A stretch of DNA of 18,261 nucleotides from an uncultured Clostridium sp. (GCA_902464345.1 CABQJA010000027.1:1-18261), one strand, 5' to 3'; shown: positions 7,387 to 14,866, counted from the first letter of the stretch. Notes: generated by a model not told the origin, from the letters alone. Program-made: numbers and translations.

Positions 7387-7869
7387 ATGAGAACAAAAAT
7401 CCTGAATCTGATTGAAGAAGATTGCAAGTTAACTGCAAAAGATATTGCGGCGATGATCGGTGAAGACGAGGCGGCGGTCGCGGCGGAGCTTGCAGCGATG
7501 GAAAAGGAACATGTCATCTGTGGCTATACTTCTATTATTGACTGGGATAAGACGGATAATGAGTTTGTAACCGCTCTGATCGAGTTGCGGGTAACGCCAC
7601 AGCGGGGTGAAGGCTTCGATAAGATTGCAGAGCGTATTTCAAACTATCCGGAGGTAGATACAGTATATCTGATGTCCGGTGCATACGATTTTGCTGTGAT
7701 CATAAAGGGTAAGACCATGAAAGAGGTATCCCTGTTTGTGTCAAGTAAGCTTGCGCCAATGGAAGCGGTTGTCGGTACTGCGACCCATTTTGTATTGAAG
7801 AAATACAAGGAACACGGAGTAAAATTAACGAATAATTCGAAAGTAGAAAGGTTAGCTGTAATGCCATGA
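7387..7869 (+). CDS. Lrp/AsnC-family transcriptional regulator
   Basis: 160 residues. Residues 1-50 form the winged helix-turn-helix (RTKILNLIEEDCKLTAKDIA), and 60-140 form the RAM ligand-binding domain, with the usual GAYDFAVIIKG strand and the PEVDTVYLMSG turn. Such proteins sense amino acids and often control neighbouring metabolic genes. An in-frame upstream ATG lies inside the previous gene; the chosen ATG has GAGGT eight bases before it. Its stop overlaps the aminotransferase start as ATGA, so the two are translationally coupled and the regulator is the most likely controller of that gene (inference). Confidence 0.93.
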   Translation: MRTKILNLIEEDCKLTAKDIAAMIGEDEAAVAAELAAMEKEHVICGYTSIIDWDKTDNEFVTALIELRVTPQRGEGFDKIAERISNYPEVDTVYLMSGAYDFAVIIKGKTMKEVSLFVSSKLAPMEAVVGTATHFVLKKYKEHGVKLTNNSKVERLAVMP

Positions 7870-9026
7870 GAGATCCATTATCAAAAAAAGTCATAAATAT
7901 TAAACCGTCCGGAATCCGTAAGTTTTTCGATATTGTAAGTGAGATGCCGGATGCAATTTCGCTGGGTGTAGGAGAGCCGGATTTTGACACACCGTGGCAT
8001 GTCCGGGACGAGGGCATCTATGCGTTAGAAAAAGGAAAAACATTCTATACCTCCAATGCAGGTCTGATGGAGTTGCGGGAGGAGATCTGTAAATATTATA
8101 CACGTAAGTTTCAGGCTACCTATGATCCAGTTCACGAATGTGTGATGACGGTAGGTGGCAGTGAGGGAATTGATATTGCACTGCGTGCAATGCTGGACCC
8201 GGGAGATGAGGTCATTATTCCGGAGCCTTGTTATGTATCCTATGTTCCATGCGTGGAGCTGGCAGACGGTGTACCGGTGATCATTCAGCTGAAGGCAGAG
8301 AATGAGTTCCGGCTGACTGCAGAGGAGCTGGAGGCAGCGATTACGGATAAGACCAAGATTGTCATCCTGCCATTCCCGAATAATCCGACCGGAGCTATTA
8401 TGACACGGCCGGATTTGGAAAAGATAGCAGAGGTTATCCGTAAGCATGATCTGTATGTAATGTCGGATGAAATCTATGCAGAACTGACCTACGGACAGAA
8501 GCATGTTTCGATTGCATCCCTGCCGGATATGCATGACAGAACGATTGTGATCAATGGCTTCTCAAAGGCATATGCCATGACCGGATGGAGACTTGGATAT
8601 GCACTGGCGCCGCGGGTAATATGCGAGCAGATGACGAAGATTCATCAGTTTGCAATTATGTGTGCACCGACCAATAGCCAGTACGCAGCAATTGATGCCG
8701 TACGTTATGGGGATAAGGATATTGAGAAGATGGTGCGGGCATATGATCAGAGAAGACATTTTCTGATGCAGACATTCCAGGAAATGGGAATCGAGTGCTT
8801 TGAGCCGTTTGGAGCATTCTATGTATTCCCATGTATTAAAAAGTATGGAATGAAGAGTGAAGAATTTGCAGAAAAGTTATTATACCAGGAGAAGGTAGCA
8901 GTTGTGCCGGGAACGGCATTTGGAGATTGTGGGGAAGGCTATCTTCGTATTTCGTATGCATATTCGATTGAAGAGTTAAAGGAAGCACTTGGGCGGATTA
9001 AACATTTTATATCACAGTTTGAATAA
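7866..9026 (+). CDS. PLP-dependent class I/II aminotransferase
   Basis: 386 residues, a normal length for fold-type I aminotransferases of the aspartate aminotransferase I-gamma group. Visible landmarks are GVGEPDFDTP near the start, the NPTGA turn, the DEIYAELTYG segment, the PLP-binding lysine Lys234 in NGFSKAYAMTGWRLGY, and a C-terminal YLRISYAYS that carries the substrate carboxylate arginine. The exact amino donor (aspartate, aromatic, methionine or other) cannot be told from sequence. It is coupled by ATGA overlap to the Lrp regulator upstream, and cheX follows after 17 bases. The pair of Lrp regulator plus aminotransferase is a known arrangement in Clostridia. Confidence 0.93.
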   Translation: MRDPLSKKVINIKPSGIRKFFDIVSEMPDAISLGVGEPDFDTPWHVRDEGIYALEKGKTFYTSNAGLMELREEICKYYTRKFQATYDPVHECVMTVGGSEGIDIALRAMLDPGDEVIIPEPCYVSYVPCVELADGVPVIIQLKAENEFRLTAEELEAAITDKTKIVILPFPNNPTGAIMTRPDLEKIAEVIRKHDLYVMSDEIYAELTYGQKHVSIASLPDMHDRTIVINGFSKAYAMTGWRLGYALAPRVICEQMTKIHQFAIMCAPTNSQYAAIDAVRYGDKDIEKMVRAYDQRRHFLMQTFQEMGIECFEPFGAFYVFPCIKKYGMKSEEFAEKLLYQEKVAVVPGTAFGDCGEGYLRISYAYSIEELKEALGRIKHFISQFE

Positions 9027-9043
9027 GATACAAGGAGAAAGAA

Positions 9044-9511
9044 ATGGCAAGAATTAATGCAGAACACATAAATACATTTTTGATGGCTGCATCAAAGGTC
9101 ATTAGCGAAACCTGTAATCTGACACCTAAGGTTGGCAAGCCTTATATTCGAAATAATACATTTACAAGTGATTCCATAGTTATTATGATCGGTGTGACAG
9201 GAGAAATGCAGGGACAGGTAATGCTGGCGTTTAAGAAACCGGTTGCACTGACGATCGCATCCAAGATGATGTTTATGGAAGTAAAGGAATTAGATGAAAT
9301 ATCAACCAGTGCGATCTGTGAGCTTGGAAATATGATCATGGGAAATGCGTCCACTGCATTCTCTGTGAAGAATATCGGTATTGATATCACTCCACCGACC
9401 ATGTGCGAGGGGAACTTCACGGTATCTGGAGCGGTTGCGAGCATGTGTATACCAATCTATATCAATGATACGGATTTTGTAGAACTGGATCTGTGCGTAA
9501 AGCAGGATTAA
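9044..9511 (+). CDS. cheX: Chemotaxis protein CheX (CheY-P phosphatase)
   Basis: 155 residues. CheX belongs to the CheC/CheX/FliY family, which dephosphorylates CheY-P to end a chemotactic signal. The phosphatase motif is clear: ICELGNMIMGN with Glu93 and Asn96, followed by prolines at 117-118, as in the family's E-x2-N ... P pattern. There is one such motif, as in CheX, not the two of CheC. The protein is cytosolic, with no signal or membrane segment. AAGGAG precedes the start by about six bases. It lies between an aminotransferase and trmL, not with other che genes; the receptor at the window start is the only other chemotaxis gene present. Confidence 0.9.
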   Translation: MARINAEHINTFLMAASKVISETCNLTPKVGKPYIRNNTFTSDSIVIMIGVTGEMQGQVMLAFKKPVALTIASKMMFMEVKELDEISTSAICELGNMIMGNASTAFSVKNIGIDITPPTMCEGNFTVSGAVASMCIPIYINDTDFVELDLCVKQD

Positions 9512-9529
9512 GAGATAAGAGGCATAGAA

Positions 9530-10021
9530 ATGATTAATATTGTATTACTGGAGCCGGAGCAGGGCGGCAATGTCGGAAATATCGGAAGAACCTGTCTGGC
9601 GATCGGGGCGAAGCTACATCTGATCGAGCCGTTGGGCTTCCGTCTGACAGACCGGGAGATCAAGCGGGCCGGGATGGATTACTGGCATAAGGTTGATGTA
9701 ACCCGATATGATAATTATGAGGATTTTCTGGAGAAGAATCCGGGGGCTGTCGTCTATATGGCAACCACCAAGTCAAAGACCGTTTATACAGAGGTCAGAT
9801 ATGAAGAAAATGCATATCTGATGTTTGGAAAAGAGAGTGCCGGGATTCCGGAAGAGATTCTGATGGAGAACCGCGAGCGGTGTGTCCGGATTCCGATGCT
9901 GCCGGATATTCGTTCATTGAATCTTGCCAATTCTGTCGCAATTGTGGCATATGAAGCCATGCGGCAGCAGGAATTTAAGCAATTCCAGCTGCAGGGTCAG
10001 CTTCATCATCATGAATGGTAG
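9530..10021 (+). CDS. trmL: tRNA (cytidine/uridine-2'-O-)-methyltransferase, SPOUT family
   Basis: 163 residues. TrmL methylates the wobble ribose (position 34) of tRNA-Leu isoacceptors. All SPOUT knot motifs are visible: EPEQGGNVGNIGRTC near the N-terminus (residues 8-22), FGKESAGIPEEI (about 99-110), and the knot RIPMLPDIRSLNLANSVAIV (from about 125). Length is right for the short TrmL/CspR type with no extra domain. It is the last gene of the plus-strand cluster, 18 bases after cheX, with AAGAGGC as ribosome site. Its end overlaps the convergent kinase gene by 13 bases, so no terminator fits between them. Confidence 0.95.
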   Translation: MINIVLLEPEQGGNVGNIGRTCLAIGAKLHLIEPLGFRLTDREIKRAGMDYWHKVDVTRYDNYEDFLEKNPGAVVYMATTKSKTVYTEVRYEENAYLMFGKESAGIPEEILMENRERCVRIPMLPDIRSLNLANSVAIVAYEAMRQQEFKQFQLQGQLHHHEW

Positions 10022-11439
10022 GTATTTGGAGCTTTCTTTAAGGAAAATGTAAATTCACTTCCAACACCGGGGGTACTGGTCAGGGTAATGTTTTCATCAT
10101 GTGCGTGAATGATCTCACGGATGATGGACAGTCCGAGACCGGACCCCTGTTTGTGTTTTCCGCGGGAAGTATCTGCTTTATAGAAACGGTTCCAGACTTT
10201 ATTCTGTTTATCTTTATCAATTCCCTGTCCGGTATCCTTTACGGATACAAAGATCTTCTCATTGGCATCGGTAACAATGATCGTGATCGTAGCTCCATGC
10301 GGGCTGAACTTCATGGCATTGTCCACCAGATTATAAAGCACCTGCTGGATTCGGGTCTTATCTGCCCGGACCATGGTGTCACTGGTCTGACAGTTTTTCT
10401 TTATAACAATGTAACGCTTTTGGCATTCACGCTCAAAGAACTCGATCGTAGCATCAATGACCTCCAGAATGTCGAAATTGATCAGGTTCAGACGCAGACC
10501 ATAGGAATCGGACTTACTGAGCTCCAGCATACTTGCGGTCAGCTTGGTCAGCCGGTGTGTCTCTGAAAGCACGATGTTCAGATATTTTTCCTGATTTTCC
10601 GGCGGAATCGTGCCATCCAGCATAGCCTCAATATAACCCTTAATGGAGGTCAGCGGTGAACGGAAGTCGTGGGAAATATTTGCAATGAAATCACTGCGGT
10701 ATTCGTCCAGCTTACTTAACTCCGAAGCCATATATTCCATGTTGGCAGCCAGTTCGCCGATCTCATCCTGGGAGGTGATGCCGGTCTGCACTTCAAAATT
10801 ACCGGAGGCATATTCCTTGGCAACCATATTCAGCTGATTCAACGGACCAATGATTTTTCTGGACAGATAAATCAGAAGCACCATGGATAAAATGATCAAC
10901 AGACAAAGGGGAACGGTGAAATTAAGCATCATAGACTGCATGATATCGGACAACGGACTAAACGGTGCATGCAAGGTAACAGAACCGGCGTTGTGAAAAT
11001 TCTTGCCGGATATCGGGACACCGACCGAGAGCATCTGCTCTGAAAAAGTGTCATAGAAATTCCCCAGCTTAAAGAAGCTGCTGGTCAGAGCCTTGGAGGG
11101 ATCCAGAGCATACAGATTCTCAGGCAGGGAGTCATAATCCTCCGGATGGGAGACGATCAGAAGGTCGCCGTTGGTATCACAGTACCAGATTCGGATATTG
11201 AAGTTCGTCTGAAATTTATCAAACTCCGCCTGCAGCTCATCGGCAGTAAACGCATTCTCCTGATAGGGGAGAATGAACTGATCTACAATATAATGGGCCT
11301 CGTTGGTAAGGGTGGTCTGCCGCTCTGTGATCAGATTCTGTCTGGTCGCATTTGAGGCGTAGAGGATAATGACAATAAAAACCACTACAATGATGACCAG
11401 ATAGCTCAATGCAATTTTGTCAAAAAAGCGTTTATTCAT
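10009..11439 (-). CDS. Membrane sensor histidine kinase
   Basis: 476 residues. Domains in order are a membrane span (11-29), an extracellular sensor of about 140 residues, a second span (173-192), HAMP (193-245), the dimerisation helix with phospho-accepting His257 in NISHDFRSPLTSIKGY, and an ATP-binding domain with an N box (Asn370, Asp373, Asn374), G1 DTGQGID (402-408) and G2 GSGLGLSI (432-439). All catalytic residues are present. It follows the response regulator gene by two bases, with GAGGT inside the regulator's end, so the two form a cognate pair. The HDFRSPLTSIKGY form is common in Clostridia kinases of the OmpR-partner class. The signal is unknown; the sensor region shows no motif I recognise. 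Confidence 0.95.
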   Translation of the reverse strand: MNKRFFDKIALSYLVIIVVVFIVIILYASNATRQNLITERQTTLTNEAHYIVDQFILPYQENAFTADELQAEFDKFQTNFNIRIWYCDTNGDLLIVSHPEDYDSLPENLYALDPSKALTSSFFKLGNFYDTFSEQMLSVGVPISGKNFHNAGSVTLHAPFSPLSDIMQSMMLNFTVPLCLLIILSMVLLIYLSRKIIGPLNQLNMVAKEYASGNFEVQTGITSQDEIGELAANMEYMASELSKLDEYRSDFIANISHDFRSPLTSIKGYIEAMLDGTIPPENQEKYLNIVLSETHRLTKLTASMLELSKSDSYGLRLNLINFDILEVIDATIEFFERECQKRYIVIKKNCQTSDTMVRADKTRIQQVLYNLVDNAMKFSPHGATITIIVTDANEKIFVSVKDTGQGIDKDKQNKVWNRFYKADTSRGKHKQGSGLGLSIIREIIHAHDENITLTSTPGVGSEFTFSLKKAPNTYHS

Positions 11440-11441
11440 AA

Positions 11442-12167
11442 TTACAGTACCTCAAACTTGTAGCCGACACCCCATACGGTGGTCAGGGACCAGGACTTGG
11501 TTTCCGGGAGCTTTTCACGGATACGTTTGATATGAACGTCAACCGTTCTGGTATCGCCGATATATTCATAGCCCCAGAGCCGGTCCAGCAGCTGCTCACG
11601 GGTAAAGACCTGATTCGGCTGGCTGGCGAGGAAATAAAGGAGCTCCAGTTCCTTTGGCGGCATCTCTAGTGTCTTGCCATCGATAATGGCGGTATAATTG
11701 GAGATATTTACGATCAGACCGTCATACTCGACATAATCGCCGGTATGGGAAGCCGAAGCAATGTTTGAATTGACCGGACTGGTGATGGCCTGTGCCTGTG
11801 GCTGATAGCGGCGCAGAACCGCACGCACACGGGCCACCATTTCATTGGAATCAAAAGGCTTCATGATATAGTCATCGGCACCGATCTTTAAGCCCAGTAC
11901 CTTGTCAAAAACCTCGCCCTTGGCAGACAGCATAATAATAGGGGTCTGGCTGGTCTTGCGGATTTCTGTGCAGACCTCATAGCCATCGATTCCCGGCAGC
12001 ATGATATCTAACAGTACCAGATGCGGTTGATATTCCTGAAATGCCTGCAGGGCATCATTTCCGTTTCCCTCGATCCGGGTATCAAAGCATTCCTTCACCA
12101 GATAGAGAGAAATCAGCTCTGCAATATTCTCGTCGTCATCGACAATCAGTATTCGTTGTTTTTCCAT
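11442..12167 (-). CDS. OmpR/PhoB-family response regulator
   Basis: 241 residues. The receiver domain has Asp10-Asp11-Asp12, the phosphorylated Asp54 in VLLDIMLPG, Ser81 and Lys103. The C-terminal winged helix (about 145-240) shows the LLYFLASQPNQVFTREQLL and TVDVHIKRIREKL elements of OmpR-type DNA binding. A good AAGGAG lies eight bases before the ATG. The gene lies 48 bases after the end of mutS2, and no terminator or convincing promoter was found between them. Regulator and kinase may therefore be read from the mutS2 promoter, with the kinase following within two bases. Targets cannot be inferred. Confidence 0.95.
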   Translation of the reverse strand: MEKQRILIVDDDENIAELISLYLVKECFDTRIEGNGNDALQAFQEYQPHLVLLDIMLPGIDGYEVCTEIRKTSQTPIIMLSAKGEVFDKVLGLKIGADDYIMKPFDSNEMVARVRAVLRRYQPQAQAITSPVNSNIASASHTGDYVEYDGLIVNISNYTAIIDGKTLEMPPKELELLYFLASQPNQVFTREQLLDRLWGYEYIGDTRTVDVHIKRIREKLPETKSWSLTTVWGVGYKFEVL

Positions 12168-12215
12168 ATAGATCTCCTTCTGTAATGTGCAGCGTGATAT
12201 GGAAGCATATAAGGA

Positions 12216-12812
12216 TCAATGCAGTTCCACAATTGTAACACCCATGTCTCCCTCACCGAATTCTCCGCTTCGGAAGGATGCGACATGTGCTTGTTTCTTC
12301 AAATAATCCTGAACCGCCTTGCGAAGTGCACCGGTTCCTTTTCCATGGATGACCCGTACCTGGGACAGGTTGGATAATAAAGCGTCATCCAGATATTTAT
12401 CCAGCCGGGAGATCGCCTCATCAACCGTTAACCCGATCAGATTGATCTCCGGCCGGATATTGGCAGCACGATCCAGATTCATCCGGTGATGGCCGGAGGA
12501 CTTGGACTTGGTCTGTGACTGCTTCGGTGTCTCGGTAATCTCGCAGTCTGTAATCGGTAATGTCATATGCAGGATGCCGACCTGAACGGACAGTTCTTTC
12601 TTTGCATTCGGAAGTGCCAGAACCGTTCCGGTAGTATCCATGCTGATAATATAAACGGTATCGCCGACGCGGAAATCCTCTGCATTCTGACCGGAGCGAC
12701 GCTGTTTTTTGGAACGGGACAGATCCTTATCCAGATTTTTCATTCGGTCACGGATCTTGGAGCGCTGTGCTTCCATGGCTTGTTTTCCGCCTTGGCAGGA
12801 TTTTGTTCCCAT
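12216..12812 (-). CDS. mutS2: MutS2 C-terminal part (KOW-like and Smr domains), separated by frameshift
   Basis: This frame continues MutS2. From the second in-frame ATG (12776) it reads MEAQRSKIRDRMKNLDKDL, the expected continuation of the coiled coil, then a KOW-like stretch around FRVGDTVYIISMDTTGTVL, and ends in a full Smr nuclease domain with INLIGLTVDEA and the catalytic-type VRVIHGKGTGALRKAV. Adding one A to the AAAA run at 12783-12786 would join it seamlessly to the upstream frame, giving roughly 797 residues, a normal MutS2 length. If the frameshift is real, this part may be made on its own: AAGGCGG lies ten bases before the ATG at 12776. Otherwise it is silent, or a sequencing error. 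Confidence 0.85.
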   Translation of the reverse strand: MGTKSCQGGKQAMEAQRSKIRDRMKNLDKDLSRSKKQRRSGQNAEDFRVGDTVYIISMDTTGTVLALPNAKKELSVQVGILHMTLPITDCEITETPKQSQTKSKSSGHHRMNLDRAANIRPEINLIGLTVDEAISRLDKYLDDALLSNLSQVRVIHGKGTGALRKAVQDYLKKQAHVASFRSGEFGEGDMGVTIVELH

Positions 12813-14596
12813 TTCTGGTATTTCCGGATGGACTGGTCTGCGATCTCCTTAGCCTCCTCTAAGATTTCCCGTGCTTCTTCCTTAGCATCCTTTAACAGCT
12901 TGGAACGCTGCTGCTCCATGGACTCCTGCTTCGCCTTCAGCTGGTTCCGCAGCGTCTCGACCTCTTCCTGATAGGTAGCAACGAGCTGTTCTTCCTCCTC
13001 CAGCTTCTTGCGGCTGTTCTCCAGATCGCTGATCAGACTTTCAAAATCGAGTGCCGGAGCATCGATCTGGGTACGTGCCTCCTCAATGATATAATCCGGC
13101 AGGCCGAGCTTTTTCGATATGGCAAAGGCATTGGATTTACCCGGAATGCCGATGCGCAGACGGTAGGTCGGACGCAGAGAGGCAACATCAAATTCACAGC
13201 TGGCATTCTCAATCCCTTCCGTAGAGAGGGCAAAGGTCTTCAATTCACTGTAATGTGTGGTAGCAATACAGAGAATACCCTGTGCATGAAGATGCCGTAA
13301 GATAGCAATCGCCAGTGCGGCACCCTCGATCGGATCGGTACCGCCGTTTAATTCATCAAAGAGCACCAGAGTATCCGGAGCTGCATGCTGAATGATATAC
13401 ACGATGTTAGACATATGAGAGGAGAAGGTACTCAGGTTCTGTTCAATACTCTGCTCATCTCCGATATCTGCAAAAACATCCCGGAATACACAGAGCTCCG
13501 AGCCCTCAAATGCCGGAATATGCAGACCGGACTGGCCCATCAGGGTAAAGAGTCCGACTGTCTTTAAGGATACGGTCTTACCGCCGGTATTCGGACCGGT
13601 TACGATCAGCATCTGATAAGTGTCACCCAGAGTCAGATCGATCGGAACGACTGTCTTCGGATCCAGGAGCGGATGCCGTCCCTGTTTGATATTGATATAG
13701 CCATGATCGTTAAAGATCGGGCGGGTACCCAGATAGGATTTGGCGAATTTCGCTCTGGCAAAAATGAAATCCAGCTCGGTCAGCAGCTTGATGTTGCACT
13801 GAATCGCGGTCAATTCAAAGGTTGCCTGCTCGCTGATGGATGCCAGGATCCGTTCAATCTCCAGCTGCTCTTTATTCTCCAGCTCCTTTAACTCATTGTT
13901 CAGATTGACTACCGACATCGGCTCGATAAATAAGGTGGAACCGCTGGAGGACTGATCATGGATCATGCCGGGGAAGCTGCTCCGGTATTCCTGCTTGACC
14001 GGAATACAGTAACGGCCGTTTCGCATGGTGATCAGACTATCCTGTAACAGAGTCCGGTTGTTCTGTGAGTTGACAATATTTAAAAGCTGTGTATGAATCT
14101 TCTCGTTAATCTGTTTCTTGGAACGGCGAAGTGCCTTTAAATCCGAGGAGGCATCATCTGCGATCTCGTCTGCAGATAGGATACAGCGGCGGATCTCACG
14201 GCTGATGTGCTCCAGCGGCATCAGATCCAGAAACCGGGAGTCCAGACAGTCCGGTTCGTGTGCGTCATCATCGGAAACACCGTACTGGCGGACACTTAAG
14301 GTATTATCCAGCAGGCGGGCCAGATCCAGCAGCTCACTGGTGCTTAAGGTGGCACCGACCTCCAGTCTCTTTAAGGACAGTCCGATATCCGTCACACCGG
14401 AAAAGGTGACGCCACCCTTCTGATAAATACGGGTCAGTGCATCACCGGTCTCCTCCTGGAGCCGGACGATCTCCTCCTGATCGGAGGACGGAAACAGGTG
14501 CTTGCAGAGGCGTTTTCCCATCGGGGAATCTGCATAAGGCACCAGCATATCTATGATCTTATTATATTCCAAAATTCGTAAAGAACGTCTATTCAT
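12740..14596 (-). CDS. mutS2: MutS2 N-terminal part (core and ATPase domains), ends early by frameshift
   Basis: 618 residues in frame. MutS2 acts in recombination control or ribosome rescue, depending on species. The lever/clamp region is followed by the MutS-type ATPase with Walker A GPNTGGKT (334-341) and Walker B LVLFDEL (Asp414, Glu415). The next residues are NGGTDP instead of the usual GAGTDP. After the coiled coil the frame leaves MutS2 homology at about residue 603 and ends with some 14 unrelated residues. The ATG at 14596 is chosen because AAGGAG lies six bases before it; an ATG 15 bases upstream overlaps that ribosome site. The product without the downstream frame would lack the KOW and Smr parts. 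Confidence 0.88.
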   Translation of the reverse strand: MNRRSLRILEYNKIIDMLVPYADSPMGKRLCKHLFPSSDQEEIVRLQEETGDALTRIYQKGGVTFSGVTDIGLSLKRLEVGATLSTSELLDLARLLDNTLSVRQYGVSDDDAHEPDCLDSRFLDLMPLEHISREIRRCILSADEIADDASSDLKALRRSKKQINEKIHTQLLNIVNSQNNRTLLQDSLITMRNGRYCIPVKQEYRSSFPGMIHDQSSSGSTLFIEPMSVVNLNNELKELENKEQLEIERILASISEQATFELTAIQCNIKLLTELDFIFARAKFAKSYLGTRPIFNDHGYINIKQGRHPLLDPKTVVPIDLTLGDTYQMLIVTGPNTGGKTVSLKTVGLFTLMGQSGLHIPAFEGSELCVFRDVFADIGDEQSIEQNLSTFSSHMSNIVYIIQHAAPDTLVLFDELNGGTDPIEGAALAIAILRHLHAQGILCIATTHYSELKTFALSTEGIENASCEFDVASLRPTYRLRIGIPGKSNAFAISKKLGLPDYIIEEARTQIDAPALDFESLISDLENSRKKLEEEEQLVATYQEEVETLRNQLKAKQESMEQQRSKLLKDAKEEAREILEEAKEIADQSIRKYQKWEQNPAKAENKPWKHSAPRSVTE

Positions 14597-14614
14597 GTAA
14601 GTCTCCTTCATTAG

Positions 14615-14643
14615 TTACAAATGAAATGCATAATTACTATAAT
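14615..14643 (+). promoter_or_regulatory. Possible second plus-strand promoter within the dyad
   Basis: TTACAA (14615-14620) and TATAAT (14638-14643) are 17 bases apart. The -10 is the plus-strand reading of the palindrome that provides the mutS2 -10 on the other strand. It is weaker than the main promoter just downstream, and would add about 49 bases to the riboswitch leader. Confidence 0.4.
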
Positions 14644-14666
14644 TATAGCATCTATAATTTCATTTG
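14618..14666. repeat. Nested dyad over the divergent promoters
   Basis: CAAATGAAAT (14618-14627) is the exact inverse of ATTTCATTTG (14657-14666). Inside lies the perfect 12-base palindrome CTATAATTATAG (14637-14648), with its centre within half a base of the outer dyad's. The dyad covers the mutS2 -10 and reaches into both -35 boxes. It could be an operator or simply the symmetry of a bidirectional promoter. The AT-rich composition makes some symmetry likely by chance. Confidence 0.5.
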
Positions 14667-14670
14667 ACAA
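14642..14670 (-). promoter_or_regulatory. Promoter of mutS2
   Basis: Reading leftward, TTGTCA (14670-14665) and TATAAT (14647-14642) are 17 bases apart, with TG one base before the -10. Transcription would start near 14635, about 39 bases before the mutS2 start codon. Its -35 overlaps the -35 of the opposing riboswitch promoter by five bases. Confidence 0.7.
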
Positions 14671-14692
14671 TTCATAGTCGCCGATATATAAT
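14664..14692 (+). promoter_or_regulatory. Consensus promoter of the thiamine operon
   Basis: A perfect TTGACA (14664-14669) and perfect TATAAT (14687-14692) are separated by exactly 17 bases. Transcription would start near 14699, immediately before the TPP aptamer. A promoter this strong with a downstream shut-off is the usual design for a riboswitch operon. Confidence 0.85.
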
Positions 14693-14701
14693 GGCTTACG
14701 A

Positions 14702-14806
14702 ATCAGGAGTGCTTAAGGAATTAGGCTGAGAAATGACATAGTCCTGTCATTAATCCTTTGGGGATTACCCCATGACCTGATCCAGGTAATGCTGGCGGAG
14801 GGAGAT
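14702..14806 (+). promoter_or_regulatory. TPP riboswitch (THI element)
   Basis: The conserved parts of the thiamine pyrophosphate aptamer are present in order: GGAGTGC (14706-14712), GGCTGAGA (14724-14731), an AATGACA/TGTCATT P3 stem (14732-14751), ACCTGATCC (14775-14783), the GGTAATGCTGGCG loop-5 region and GGAGGGA (14797-14803). An additional small hairpin, TAATCC with GGATTA (14751-14756 and 14762-14767), sits after P3. TPP binding would pair GGAGGGA into P1. The downstream genes encode uptake of a thiamine precursor, which fits. Confidence 0.95.
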
Positions 14807-14837
14807 ATTATAACAGACGCTTATTTGGAATGTTGAT

Positions 14838-14866
14838 AATCCTTCCTGAGACGGAAGGATTTTTTA
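14838..14866 (+). terminator. Riboswitch-controlled intrinsic terminator
   Basis: AATCCTTCC (14838-14846) pairs with GGAAGGATT (14853-14861) around TGAGAC, followed by Ts to 14865. The 5' arm TCCTTCC (14840-14846) can instead pair with GGAGGGA (14797-14803) of the aptamer, with one G-U pair. This gives a simple switch: with TPP the aptamer holds GGAGGGA and the terminator forms; without it the antiterminator forms. The 80 bases from here to the first start codon hold a ribosome site and nothing else I recognise. Confidence 0.88.

Noticed and set aside
12783..12793. Programmed -1 frameshifting in mutS2
   Set aside because: The site (GCG GAA AAC) is not a canonical slippery heptamer, and I could not see a strong stimulatory structure; kept only as an alternative.
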